64,000 nucleotides of DNA from Cyanophora paradoxa (Eukaryota; Glaucocystophyceae; Cyanophorales; Cyanophoraceae): NCBI GenBank assembly GCA_004431415.1, contig QPMI01000083.1, positions 1 to 64,000 of the forward strand, in the 5' to 3' direction. Shown piece after piece: positions 1-11,760 of the stretch (the first letter of the stretch is position 1; each line of letters starts with the position of its first letter). Below the pieces are notes generated by a model that saw nothing but the letters and a program-made list of their open reading frames with translations, was not told where the DNA came from and did no database searches. Made by a program: the position numbers and the translations under genes.

Positions 1-1628
1 TCGGGGCGGCGCTGGAGGCGTCGAAGCCCAAGCTGACGCGCGCCGGCGGCCCGCAGGAGCGCTTGCGGGCGCTGAGGCGCGTGGGGCAGGCCCCGGGCGT
101 TAATATTATTCCGGCCCCGCTCGCCGGCGCGCGGGCCGCGGGGTTCAGGCATCGACCGGAGCCGGGACAGGTGCGGACGGCGCCCCCAGTGATTAGCTAT
201 AGCATAGTTTTCGTTGCTTACGCCCCACCTAAAATTGCTACAGGCCGGACGCGCACATTCGGCCGAGGCGGATGGCTTCCGCAGCGCTGGCCCGCAAACG
301 GTGCGAATACTAATACCTCGTTCCTAGGCTCCCGGTTCCCGCCCCCTGCGCCCTCCGAAAGATGCGACTCCAACTCCGGCGCGGCCGACAGCTGCAGCTC
401 TCGGGGGAGCGCGCCTACGGATCCAGCCTCTCGTTTGAGGGCGCTCTCTCCGGCGGTGCATTCTTTCTAAACATTGAACCTGCAGCCGGGGCCCGCCCGG
501 CCCGACCCGGCATCGACCCGGCGCGCGTGCGCATGCAGGGGCGTCGGCGCCGGCGAACGTGTGCGCCTCCTGCAGCCGCCGGGTGCGTCCTGCACTGCGG
601 CAGCCACCGCGAGAGATGAGATCTAGAGCCGCTATGAGAGCGACCATGGTCAGATCTAGAGCCGCCGGCCGCGCGCTAGGAGCTTTCAAATTTACCACCG
701 CCGATCTAGTGGCCCTTCTAGAACGCGCCTCTAGATCGGAGCTTTCGATCAAATAGGTCCTTGCTTCGCCTCTAGAAGATCCGATCTGACCACCGCCTCG
801 TCTGTCTGCAGTGCCGATCGCGCGGCGGGGAGCTCGAGGCGGCCAGCTCGAACTCGAAGGACGGGGCGGCGGCGGCCACCGCCGGGGCCGGCTCCGGACC
901 GCAGCGCTTGAGCTCGCGCCAGGTGCGCGCCTGTGGGCACAGTCGCGCGCTCTGGAGGAGGGCAGCGCGCCTCGCGCGCGCCTCGGCGCGGGTTTCCGGA
1001 TCTAAATCTCTCGGACCCCTACCCCTAACCCGAAGTCACGCGTGCTCCATCTAAAGCAGGGCGTCGTGCCTTGCGCCTCCCGGATCCCGGATTTAGACCC
1101 CCCGCCCCTCCTCCCCTACCTCCGGCTCGGGGCGGCGCCGGCGCCGGGCGCTAAGCGGGCGGCAGCGGATGCTGGAGGGCTCCCGCCTCGTCCACGAGCG
1201 CCTCGCCTCCATCGGTGCGTTGTAATTAACGTTTCAGACGATAGAAGTCTTCAGTTGCTGCAAATGAGATATTCGAGCTTGCGGATGGCTTTCTAATGAG
1301 TTTGGTCCTCCTTAAAGCCTATATATTTGTAATTGCGGAATAATCTCTATGGAATTCGCTCCTTTTTGCTGCAGAGCGGTCGCTGGAGCTCCTGGCGTCC
1401 GCTTCGGCCGCGCGCTCGGCCTTCCCGGCAGGACACGCGCACGCGGGGGGTGCCACGCCGCATCTCCTCCCCCGCCCGCGCCCCGCGGTACGCTCTATAT
1501 TCTGCGCTCTGCTTTTGGCCCTAAACGTGAAATTGCCTTGCTTTGCTCGGTTGCCTGCGCAGAGAGCCCTGGATCATGTTCAAGGCACTAACGTTGACGC
1601 CGCCGCCCAGCGCCGGCTGGTTCTGTGA
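1..1628 (+). CDS. 3' part of an unidentified multi-exon gene
   Basis: The gene enters from the left edge. The first segment reads AALEASKPKLTRAGG in an open frame up to about base 90. Four later exons join in perfect phase: 812-922 (phase 0), 1166-1214, 1375-1487 and 1563-1628, each bounded by cag and gt, ending in TGA at 1626-1628. The joined segment is rich in Ala, Arg, Glu and Leu and looks helical (RMLEGSRLVHERLASI, then ERSLELLASASAARSAF). That resembles the helical part of SNARE-like or other coiled proteins, but no membrane anchor follows, so no function is assigned. Short extra exons may lie around 365-450 and 575-620. The exon chain is fairly sure; the identity is unknown. Confidence 0.5.
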
Positions 1629-2172
1629 AGACGCAGGGGGTGCAATGATAATTTGAACTGTATGATGATAAAAATATCGATATATATGATATATAATTTG
1701 ATAATATGATAATATATCGATATCATGATCATATGATATCATTAGAATATTTCTCGATACGCCTTGATGCCAGCCAAACCAGCACTCCGGATCCGGCATG
1801 CGCATGCGCATCAAGAGGAAGGAGGGAAGGATGGTGAACGGGCCGGGGAGAAAGCCCGAGGCAGGAAAGGAGGGGGCGGAGGAGGAGGCTGTTCCCGGAG
1901 GACCGGGCGAGGGAGGCTAGGAGGTTGTAATTAATACAAGGACGGACTTGGGAGCAAGGGAAGAGCGCAGGTCTTGGAGGTGGTGCGCATGCGTTAACGT
2001 TGACCTTCAGAGGGGAGTTTCAGAGGGGAGCCGTCGACCTTCATGATCATCGGATCAGGCAAGAGACAGAAAATAATTGAAGAATAAGAGACGTCGACAG
2101 ATAATAATTGAAGAAAAGGGGAGATTATAGCTAGGGGACTCTGCAGCTTGAATTCGAACTCCGTCCGTTATT
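1629..2172. other. Intergenic, AT-rich palindromic stretch
   Basis: Spacer between two plus-strand genes. Bases 1650-1750 hold overlapping ATATCGATAT, TATCATGATCATATGATA and similar self-complementary runs; 1810-1990 is purine-rich (GGAGG repeats). No open frame with a believable splice pattern was seen. Confidence 0.4.
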
Positions 2173-4891
2173 TTGCGGCCGTTGTTTGCTGATCACTATC
2201 AACCGCAAACTGAAGCAAGTCCGTGGCCTGCCCTCGCAAAAGCGGTCATTCGCGATCGGCTGGATTGGTCGGCTGCGGCTGGACGCGGTGCCACGGTGCG
2301 TCTAATTTGCCTCGACGCGCCTCGACGGCTTATCCAGCCTGGAGTCTGTATACGTTCGTATACCAAGCGTACTCTCGCAAACAATTTCTCTGCGCTCTCT
2401 TTCTCGGTGCGAGCTTGATCATCGACTTCTTATAATCACGGGCACCTCGTGCTCGGGCGAAGCGAGCGCGGACGGCGGCACAGGCGAACGCGAATGCGGA
2501 CGTCGACGTCGACAGCGAGCTCGAGCTCGATCCCGAGCCGGCGCCAGATATCGATTCACGTGCACCGAACATGCCGGACGAGATAATTGCGCGCGTCATG
2601 TCTTTCGTCGGTCTAGATTCGGCCGTGGATCTTAGGACCGTCTGCCGGCAGTGGCGCCGCGCGTTCAAAACTGTCCTCTGGGAGCGGCTCGAAACCGACG
2701 TCAAGGACCCGAAGCAGTTGCAAGTGCTGACGAGGCTTCTACAGTCCGGGCAGCTGCGGCTGGACCCCGGAATCAACCCATGGCCATCCGTCAAGCTCCA
2801 GCTCAAAGTTCCTGTTCCGGAAGACGTGGAAGATATCTGTGAGGAAAGTGCACATGTGCGTCAGAAGCTGCGGCGGCAAACAATGAACCAGCTTGCGGCG
2901 TCCGTCGCGTTTCTCGCCAAGTGCACGAAAACGGCCGCAGTGAGTGCCCGGCAGCGAATGCAGCAGAGCTCGAGCTCTTCCTCCCCGATCGCTGGCATCC
3001 GCAGCCTACATGTACACCTGCACCTCAAGAGCAATGAGCCTTTTCTCTCCCGCACCATCACATCTGATCTTCTCTTGGGAGCGCTGCAAGCTGCGGACCA
3101 GCCACTAGCAGAGCTCGATCTCGACATTGATGATACAAATAACGGAGAATACGACCTCTGGTGTCCATCCCCTGAGGAGCTGCAGCCGGCGCTACTGCCG
3201 TTCCAGAATTTGCACACTTTCTCACTTTTTACGTCTTCATGCTTGGCTCCGTGCATTTTGACTCGTCCCGCGGCTGCAGCCATTGTGCAATGCTGTCCAC
3301 TCCTTCGATCTGTTAGTTTCCATCCGGAGGATGGCGCATCTGTCGCAGCCCTGGCGCCCCTTGCTTCTCTTGAGAAGGTAACTCTGACAGCGTATGTGTC
3401 GGAACTCCTTGAGGGAGGTGAGCCGTGCAACATTTCCGGTCATCGCCCATGTCCAGTCGCGAGCGATGATATCGATATCGATGCTTCGCGATCGAATCAT
3501 GATTCGTGTTGAATCTGCAGATTACGTTCTGAATCGTGTTGAATCTGCAGATTACGATCAAGAACACGACCTGGATATCCGCGGGGGCCCTGAAGCACTC
3601 GGAGCTGGCCTCGCCGGCCGGTCTATTCGAATCGTCCGGTTGCAGCGGTGCGAGCCTGCCCCTTTCATAATCTTGCTTCCGGTCATGATCAATTACGATA
3701 TATGGTTTTCAGTAAATCGCTTATTTTGGGTGCGGACGTCCGAGGATTCGGCTCCATGTCAGAAATTGTCGAACTTCAGAATCTGAAGGTGCTTTGATTT
3801 CTAATATATACTAAGAAATTTAATTCACCGTCGATCGATCCCAATCGCAATCGATATGTGCTGGTGTCTAGAGACTGGCCGGTAATTCACCAAAAACAAA
3901 AATATTAATCGATATTGATTGCTCAGTTCAGATTGATGAAAACCAGTCCCCGATCGCGCGAGCGGACGCTGCAGCGCTGAGCGGCGCGAGGAGCTTGCGA
4001 AGACTCGAGGCCGAAGTCTATTCTGCCGCGGGCGCGGGCGCTGCTGCCGGAGACTTCCTGCTCGGTATTGCTGACGCTGTGCGTGAATTCTCGGATTCAG
4101 GCTGGAACCCGCCAACGCTAGAAATTGAAGTTCACGGTGCGTTACTAAGTTACACTAAGCTTAAGTTACGCGGTGCATGACTCGACGTGACGTGCATTGT
4201 ATCGCAAATTGTGCAGGCAAGTCTCCCAACCCCAGTGAGGATACGATCAAGCACTTCATTTCTCGGACCTGGCGAGTGCTCCACTCGTGAAATAGTAACA
4301 TATTGCAGCAGTGATATACTGTCCAATTCCTTGTAGTCCTGTACCCCTGTACCTCAGTCCACCTGTACCCCTAATACACCATCTTGCCAGCTATCTAGCC
4401 TGGCAATACCTGGCGAGTACTAGTGCTCCACAAATTCGACCTTCAGCTTGAACGGCCTTTCACGTGAGTCACTGAGTGCATCACCCACTTAATCGTGACG
4501 TGATATCTCGCGTTTAACGCAACAGCTGAATATTAATATCGATGTGGATCAGGAAAGGCGAGGTCGACGAGCTGCTTCAATGCGGCAAGATGCTGCAGCT
4601 GCAAAGCCTACGAATCAGCATGCCGATCGAGAAGTTTTCGGACATCTACCCTCTCCAGGTCTCTCTCACGTTTAGTCCAGTCTCCAATTATAATTTATAA
4701 TTATATGTAAATTTCCCGCAAAGCGCAATTTCTCAATTCTCAATGCGCAGGGGTTGGAAAAATTCGAAAAGAAGAAGGGACGTCGATTTCCCTAGCTAGC
4801 GCTCACTGTCGGGGTGCCCCAAGCGCAGGAGGACTGGAAAGCCGAAATTGAGGCCCTACTGAAGATCTGGCTGCCTTTGTGGGATGTCTAA
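2173..4891 (+). CDS. F-box protein with leucine-rich-repeat-like C-terminus
   Basis: An F-box is visible at 2571 onward: MPDEIIARVMSFVGL, then DLRTVCRQWRRAF. F-box proteins usually recruit substrates to SCF ubiquitin ligases through Skp1; that role is inferred from the family. Degenerate LRR-like text follows (LHTFSLFTSSCL, LLRSVSFHPED). An upstream exon 2173-2406 can join 2484 in phase 0 through a canonical intron, adding an acidic linker (DVDVDSELELDPEP). If that exon is not used, ATG 2571 is the start. Later exons appear at about 3553-3650, 3712-3789, 3967-4135, 4217-4290, 4552-4656 and 4821-4891, the last ending in TAA. These introns are longer and more AT-rich than those of the downstream GC-rich genes. 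The F-box call is firm; exact exon edges after 3420 are approximate. Confidence 0.7.
3501..3560 (+). repeat. Two tandem 30-bp copies spanning a splice acceptor
   Basis: The segment beginning GATTCGTGTTGAATCTGCAG is repeated at once with one or two changes, so two potential acceptors (CTGCAG followed by ATTACG) sit 30 bp apart. Because 30 is a multiple of three, either acceptor keeps the frame. It lies just before an exon of the F-box/LRR gene. Confidence 0.7.
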
Positions 4892-5246
4892 AGAGATCTG
4901 CAGCTGAGCATTATTGACCCTCGATCGTCTACGTATGATCATATGAACTTGGAGCAGAAGACGTCGACGTATACTCGGGCTCCGTATTTCTCTTTGCCTT
5001 CTAACGCTGTGAGTGTACATGTACGTATACAGCCATGCATACATATAAATATACTGGCAGTGTTCCTGATAATATATATACGGACTGATTACATTATATA
5101 ATGTTGTCTTTTAAATTTTATGCTGTGATGCACACAGCCATGCAATATATTATGAGGACTAAGGATGCACCTCGTGTAACCTTTTTGTGTGTGCACCTCG
5201 ATCATACATGGCATGACCCGGTACCCTGATCACAAGTTCGTAATCC
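4892..5246. other. Intergenic spacer between convergent genes
   Basis: An AT-richer 355-bp stretch with TATATA-like runs (5040-5110) between the stop of the F-box/LRR gene (+) and the stop of the KIF-binding/F-box gene (-). No gene seen. Confidence 0.5.
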
Positions 5247-8200
5247 CTACCCCCCGCCCGGCCCCGCCCCGCCCCGCCCCTGCGGGCTGGGCCCCCTCGC
5301 CTCGCGCTCCGCCGCCCTCAGCGCCAGCCGCTCCGCCAGGATCCGGTTCTGCGGCGGCTGAATTCAGATCCGCTCCGGTCCGAGTCAACTCAGATCAGAT
5401 CTGATCTGATGTGAGTCACCTGACGCTCGCGCTCGGCGTCCACAGTCGCACGGAGCGCCGCCACCTGACGGGCGCCGCGAGTCAGATCTAGAGGTGGTGA
5501 GCCCGGGTCGGTGGGCAGCGTGAGCCCGACGGCCTAGGGCGCGGACCGGGGACCCCTCCGTTCCTTCCCTCCCCTCCCCGACCCACCCAACCCCCGCGCC
5601 CCCCCCCCCCCCGCGCGCACCCCTCTCCTCCCCCCCCTCTCCTCCCCCCCCTCCTCCTCCACCCCCCCCGCGCACCTCAGCTGAGAAAGCGTCGAGTATG
5701 GCACGCCGCTGGGCCCCCTCCTGCCGCGCCTGCGGAGGGTACGTGAGGAATTGGTTCGGCTTCGTGGACGGGGGCGGGCAAGGGAGGGAGGGAGGGGGGC
5801 GGGGAGGGAAGGAGAGGGAGGGGTACCTTGACGTACTGGGCGCGCCAGCCGCCGGCCTCGGGCCCGCCCCTGCGCCGCGCGTGCGGCGGATCAGCCTTCT
5901 GTATCGTTCTGTCTTTATTTATATCTAGCCTCCTTGTGCTTCAAACAGTAGCATCACATTTCTGGAGCTGGTACTTAAAAGAAGCAAGCACACGGTGGAG
6001 ACCTATCTATCTATCTTGCGCCGTCGCGATAAAATCCACAACCTAGCCTGGCTTTAAGCTTCTAGTCCGGCCTCGATTGCATTTAGATTCGGTCTTCATC
6101 TGGGCGGGCGCACGCGGGGGACCGGAAGCCATCGCGGGCGTAGACGGCCTCCCACAGGGCGTCCAGCCTATGTCTTTATTTAGATATAGCCTCCTTCTAT
6201 ATCGCTCTGTCTTTATTTGTATCTAGCCTCCTATTATATGTCTAGCCTCCTTGTGCCTGGGCGCACGCGGGGGGCCGGAAGCCGTCGCGGGTGTAGAGGG
6301 CCTCCCAAAGGGCGTCCGACTCCGCCAGCTCCCGCCACCGCCTGCTCCGCCCGCGGGGCGTTCGGAGGTCAGAAGGCGGCGCGTCAGCGCTAGCGTTCGA
6401 GCTTCGCAATCTTTAGAATCTTCTTAAGATCGCCTTTAGTTTTTATAGATCTTCGCGATCTTTATAGATCTTTTATAGATCTTCTTAAGATCGCCTTTAA
6501 TTTTTAATAGATCTTTTATAGAGGTTAAATAAGCTGGAGTCTTTGGATTCTTGCCTGGAGACGGCGGAGGCGGCGGCGAGGTCCTCGGCGGAGAGGCGCG
6601 CCAGGACCGCCGCGACGAGCTCGTCCGGCAGCGCATCGAAGCCGGCACCGGCGGCGGGGGCGCCGGCGCCCTGCGTCGAGATGGGTTAGAAACGGGGGAT
6701 CCGGGACAGGCGCCGGACAGGGAGCCGGCGCCACCACCGGGGCTAGAGCGGAGCGGGAGGAAGGAATTCGAAGGCGTAGAAAAGCGTAAAGAAAGCGGAC
6801 CTCCCTCGAGCCGAGGCGGCGGAGGTCGTCGGCGAGGGCGGCGAGGGGCGCGTCGAAGCCGGCCAGGCCGTGCCGCCGGCACACCTTCGAGAAAAGAAGC
6901 GAGCCGCGTCGCGTGAGCGGGGCGGTCCTCCGACATATGCAGCTAGATAGAATCTATGTAAACGTATTCAGAAGATAAAAGGCGGCGGAGAAGCGAGCCG
7001 CAAGTGAGCTGCATGAGCGGGGCGGACAACCGACACAGCTAGATAGAATTTAAATGACTCCCGCTGGAGAATCGAGGACGAGTCGGCGCCGGCGCTCGTA
7101 CCTCGAGGGCCCAGCGGTACTCGGCGGCGGCGCGGCGGAGGGCGGGGTACACGGCGCGCGGCTCCCCCTCGGGGGCCAGCTGCGGGGCGGGGCGGGGCGG
7201 TCAGGGCGGCGGGAAGGGCTTAGAAAGGATGCTGGCGCTGAGGCTTAAGCCTGAGCTCAGCCCTAAGAAGAAGCGGGGGGAGGGAGGGGAAGGGCGGGCC
7301 TGGAGGTAGAAGCGGACCAGGAGGGAGAGATAGCCGAAGGAGGCTCAGGAGCTAAAAAGCTAGGAAGGTTAGAGACGGGATATTCTATACAGATATTCTA
7401 TTCTATTCTATTCTATTCTATTACAGATAGGACTTGGGGGGGGGGGGGGGGGGAAGGTCCAGGGCAGGAGGGCGGGCCTGGAGGTAGTGGCGGGAAGCGA
7501 CAAGGGGCGGAGAAGTGGGGGGGAAGGGCGGGCCTGAAGGGCCGGAGGTAGATATTCTATTCTTAGCTAAGAAGAGGGGTGGGAGGGAGGGCGGGCCTGC
7601 AGGTAGAGGCGGGCCAGGGCGACCTCTGAGCTTGGAAGCTTCTGCTTCTAGATCTTCTGCTCCGCGAAGAACAGAAGAATCTATATAGACCCCTAAGCTA
7701 AGCTTCTTTTACGGCTTCTAAGGTTCGTTCCAACTTCTTCTAACAGGGCGGAGGGGAAGGGCTGGCCTGGAGGTAGAGGCGGGCCAGGGCGACCCGCGCA
7801 GCCACCGCCCCCTCGTCCACCTGCGGGGAAGGGCGCGTTAGGGCCTGGGAAGAAGCCAAGAAGCTTAGAGCACGTTTAGGCAGAATCGACAAATGAAACG
7901 GCAGAGGGCGGGCCTCGGGGGGCCGCTCGGGGGCCTGCTCCGCCTCCAGCATCTCCCCGCTCCGCACGTAGATCTGGTACTGCGCGGGCGGCGGGTGCAT
8001 CCGTGAGCGAGAGGGGCCGAGGGGCCGAGGGGGCAATTAACCAATATCGGTCTGATTGGATGTAGGACCGATGTGGGGTATGCTATAAGGTGATGTGATA
8101 TTGGAAGGCACCGAACGAGAGCTGGAACCTAATGATCTAGAGCATTCCAGAAATAACTGAAGACTAATGATCTGGAGCATTCTAGAACGGAGAAGGCGGG

Positions 8201-11200
8201 TCGCGGGGCACCTTCTCGATGGCGCGCCAGCGGTAGTCGTCGCGGTCGCGGGGCGCCTCGTCGCCGCAGTCGACGGCGAGCGCCGCGTAGACGCCCCCAA
8301 GCTCCAGCGAGAGGCCCGCCCACGCCGCCATGTACACCGCTGCGGGCCGGGGGCGAAGGGAAGGCGTGAGAAGAAGACGGGGAAGCACAAGAGGAGGCGG
8401 ATGGCAGAATCTCTCAGCTAAGCTCTCTCTTAGCAGGCGTCTTGGATAAGCTCAGACTTTATAAGCTCAAGTTCAGGATGAGATAGGCGTGCATACGCGA
8501 GGAGCCGGGTTAGAAGCCTAGAGCCAGAGCAAATTGGACCGCGCCCCGTCATTTAGGGCACACCGGGGTTGATCTCGGCGAGGATAGGCACGCTAGATAT
8601 GCATCTAAGATTAGGCGCCTTGGAAAAGCTAAGCTGGTGCCTAGGCCTTGGAATCCGAGGCTCAAACAAGCTAGGCTCTAATAAGCAAAGGCAATTGGGT
8701 TTACTTCGGAGAGGAGCGCCCCCACTTCAAATATAGGCGAGAAGCCAAGCTTCGAGCAGGAAATTAAATAATGTAGGCCTCGCTTATTGATATATAATGA
8801 GATTTCTTGGATGAGGTTGAAGCTGAGCTAGGCTATGGCTAGCCCAGGATGCGCTAGGATGCGCTTCGGGCGCACCGATACTATGATACTGTGATCAGCT
8901 AGCGCTTGAAGCTCTTATTTGCTTATTTGCTAATAAGCAAAGGCACCGGGGTTGATCTCGGAGAGGAGCGCCTCCACGCGCCCCGCCCGCTCCTCCTGCG
9001 CTCGGGCTCATGATCAGGGGCGGGGCGGCCGGGGCCGGGCCCGGGGGTAGGCGGGCCGGGGGCTAGTCCTAACAACAAGATCCTAAAATAAAGGTCCTAA
9101 TAACAATGGCCCCTAGAGGGCGCGGCGGGCGTGAAGGTCCTAGTAATCCTAAAGGGCCGGGCGAGCGGGCGGGCGGGCGCGAGGGGGGGTTGGGGGGGAG
9201 GGAGGGGGGGAATGGGGGGGGCTAGTCCTAATATCATCCGGGGGGCTGATAAAGGTCCGGATCCTAGATCCCAGAAGGTCCTAGAGAGCGGCCTGAAAGC
9301 GGCCCAAAGTCCTAATAACGGCACCTAGAGAGCGGCCTGAAGGTTCTAGAGAGAACGTTAACGGCGCCTGGAGGGCGCTAATCCTAACAATAAGATCCAA
9401 ATATTACGGTCCTAATAACAATTAACGGCCCCTAGAGGCACCCAATAATCCTAGAGGGCGGCACCCAATAATCCTGGGTCGGGCCCCCCAGGGGGGGGGG
9501 GGAAGGGGGGCACCTGGAGGGCGCGGCGGGGGCCGGGGTCGGGCTCGAGGGCGGCGAGGGCGCCGAGCAGGCGGCTCGCCTCCCGCACCAGCCCGATGTG
9601 CTCAGATGCGAACCTGGCCCGCCCCGCCCCGGTCCGGTCAGGGGCCGTGGGCTAGTCCTAACAACAAGATCCTGGGGTCCTAGATCCCAGAAGGTACTAA
9701 TAAAAGCGGCCTCAGCCCCGGTCAGGAGATCAGATCCCTGGTTTCCTAGGTTCCTAGCTTTCGTTTAGTTTAGTTTCGTTTCCGGGGATTTTAGGCTCCT
9801 AGTTTCCTAGCTTCGCCAGCCCGATGTGCTCCGACGCGACCCTGCCCTCGGTCAGCCCGGCCCGGCCAGGAGTTCAGATCCCTGGTTTCCTTGGTCAAAC
9901 CTGCCCTCGGTCAGCCCGGCCCCGCTTCAAACCTCAGAGGCCACTTCCTTGGCTAAGCTCGGGCTGGCTCGGGCGGAGGGGGGCCACACGCGCGCGGATT
10001 TTCGTTCCCTAGTTTCCTAGTTTCGTTTTCCTAGTTTCGCTTTCCTAGTTTCGGTCGGTTCGATCGAGGCGCCAGGAGGGAGACCAGGCCCCAATCGAGG
10101 CGCACCCGCTAAGTTCAGTTTCATATTTTCCTAGTTTGGTTGGTTTAACGGAGGCACGGAGGCGTACCCGTCGAGGACGTAGTGGGCCGAGGCCCGCGCG
10201 AGGCAGTCGTGCGCCGCGTCGTGCAGGGCGCGCGCCTGGCGCGCGCCTCTCAGAAAGCGGCGCTGGCCGGAGTCGAACCGGCGCACCTCGGCGACGGTCG
10301 CGGGGGCCGCGGGGGCGATGGGCGCCGTCGAGGCGGTCAGGTCCTCTCCCGCTGGGCCCGCGAGGACGGCGGGCGAGGGCAGCGAGGGCGAAGGCGGCGG
10401 GCTGGCCCGCTGCAGCTGTACCCCCCCTTCCTCCGGGCGCGCGGCGGCCGCCTGCAGCGCCGCGGTGCAGAGCCGGGCGCACGCAACGTCCACCTGAGGA
10501 GGGCGCCCGGCTCAGAAAGAGAAGCGGACCCGGCCGGAATCGAACCCGCGCACGTCGGCGACGACGGAGGGGTCGCAGGACGAGGAGGAGGGGCGGGCGA
10601 GGAGCGCCCGCGCGGCGCGCAGGAGGCGGTCCGCCGGGGCGAGGCGGCCCTGGGGGGTACGTGAACTGCAACACCGGGGTACGCTTGAATCTGGATCGAA
10701 TCGATCTCACCTCGGAGGCGTGGTACTCAGCCATTCGGGCCGCGTTCCGGACCCATTCCTGTCGGGCAGGGGGGGGGGAAGGGATCGGACGGGGTACAAG
10801 GAGGAGCGGGGGAGGGGTGGGGGAAGGGGTACCGTCACGTTGAAGTCGCCGCTGGAGAGCTGACGCTCAAGCGTCGCCTGCAGGGGGGGGAAGGGGTGTG
10901 AGGGATGGGGGGTACAGGAGCGGGCATAGAAGTGACCTGGAGGAAGTGCGAAGCCTGCGGGGCGGTTCAGGGCGCGGGGCGGGGCGGGAGAGGGTACGGG
11001 GTTCCATCGCACCCGCTCGCGATCTCCGAGGTGGGTGTAGACCTGGGCCAGGCTGCGGGCGCGGGTTCGAATCCGGCGGGAAGCGTTTCCGGAACGGGCT
11101 ACCCCGTGCTGGCGGGGCGCACTAGAAGAGGGTGAGGGTGTGGCGCCTCTGGACGGCGGGCTCCCGCTGCGATCCGCCCGCCGCGGAATCGAAGGCGCGC

Positions 11201-11760
11201 TCCGCCTTCTCGAAGTACCCCGCGCTCTGCGATGCGATCAAATCTCTCAAATTTCAAACAGATCAAATTTCTGGGTGAGCGGACCTTCTCGATACAGCGG
11301 CGGCCGTACCAGAGCAGCCCGAGCGTGTTGAAGCAGTCGAGAAGCGGGCCGAGGTGCTCGGAGCGGCCCTCCAGCGCCCTCGCGCCCGCCGAGAGTCGCC
11401 CCTCGACATTGTGCGGCTCTGCGAATTCGAACGAGCGAACGCGCGCGTGCGCGTCAGAGCCACGGTGCCGGAGGGAGAAGGAGCGGAGAGCTCCTAGGCG
11501 AGAGGCGCGCCTTCGGTGCGCCAGTGGTTGAGGCCGAGGCGCGTGTCGAGGAGCCCCAGGGCGACTTCCCGCGGGCCCGAAGGGGCAAGCGCCGCGACCT
11601 TCGCGCGGGCGTCCTCAAGGATGGCCCGCGCTGCGTACTTCTTGCGGAAGAGCTGCGCCGGGTCGTCCTCGGGCTGCTGCTCGAGCTCCCGCGCCTCGGA
11701 GAGCACGCGTTCGAGCGGCCCGCCGAGCGCCCGCTCGAGCTCCCGCTCGCCGGGGTCCAT
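5247..11760 (-). CDS. KIF-binding protein (KIFBP/KBP) homologue, apparently fused to a C-terminal F-box
   Basis: About 25 exons. Start ATG is 11760-11758. Exon 1 (11511-11760), 2 (11285-11418), 3 (11123-11226), 4 (11013-11052), 5 (10937-10954), 6 (10833-10877), 7 (10711-10758), 8 (10554-10649), 9 (10287-10493) and 10 (10168-10235) join in phase. They give TPR-like text typical of KBP: LDCFNTLGLLWYGRR, HTLTLFYLAQVYTHLGD, ATLERQLSSGDFNVTEWVRN. Later exons (about 9507-9597, 8945-9000, 8205-8330, 7905-7970, 7768-7822, 7099-7185, 6800-6885) continue the KBP C-terminal region (LLGALAALEPDPGPRRA, VALARLYLQ). KBP family members bind kinesin motor domains. The exon around 6800 ends in phase 0 and the next, 6536-6680, begins in phase 0 with an F-box (FDALPDELVAAVLARL) that has no start codon of its own. 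It continues as RRWRELAESDALW near 6300 and ends at TAG 5249-5247. The exon 1 donor is GC. The KBP identity is strong; the fusion is inferred. Confidence 0.75.
6105..6330 (-). repeat. Duplicated F-box exon segment
   Basis: On the minus strand the coding text DALWEALYTRDGFRPPACA (about 6255-6320) recurs as DALWEAVYARDGFRSPACA at about 6100-6160. The spacer between them repeats a TCTTTATTT...TAGCCTCC motif. One copy may be an intronic exon relic or an alternative exon of the KIF-binding/F-box gene. Confidence 0.6.
7285..7830 (-). repeat. Array of partial copies of one exon end
   Basis: The exon at 7768-7822 ends with minus-strand text for ARLYLQ and a GC donor. The corresponding plus-strand string GGCGGGCCTGGAGGTAG, or close variants, recurs near 7298, 7471, 7595 and 7758, each followed by GCGGGNCAGG-like sequence. 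These look like repeated small duplications of the same exon-intron junction scattered through the neighbouring intron. Confidence 0.6.
7391..7425. repeat. (ATTCT)n microsatellite
   Basis: Six or so pentamer units (TATTCTATTCTATTC) in an intron of the KIF-binding gene, followed at 7436-7453 by a run of G. Confidence 0.8.
10236..10286 (-). other. Introner-like intron with B-box core
   Basis: A 51-nt GT-AG intron of the KIF-binding gene. On the minus strand it starts GTGCGCCGGTTCGACTCCGG and ends CGCGCCAG. The core matches the GGTTCGANTCC B-box of tRNA genes and is shared with introns at 10494-10553, 33547-33600 and others. Confidence 0.7.
10494..10553 (-). other. Introner-like intron with B-box core
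   Basis: A 60-nt intron starting GTGCGCGGGTTCGATTCCGG on the minus strand, followed by a CTTTC stretch and a CCTCAG acceptor. It splits two KIF-binding exons in phase 0 and is almost the same at its 5' end as the intron at 33547 in an unrelated gene. Confidence 0.75.
11053..11122 (-). other. Introner-like intron, element in reverse orientation
   Basis: A 70-nt intron of the KIF-binding gene. The shared core (GCGGGTTCGAATCCGG) here lies on the plus strand, antisense to the gene, and the intron still has GT and AG ends. Splicing joins TA with C to give the Tyr of FYLAQVY, which confirms the boundaries. Confidence 0.75.

Noticed and set aside
10136-10843. Long plus-strand open frame (235 codons)
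   Set aside because: Arg/Gly-rich antisense frame lying across several well-supported minus-strand exons and introns of the KIF-binding gene.
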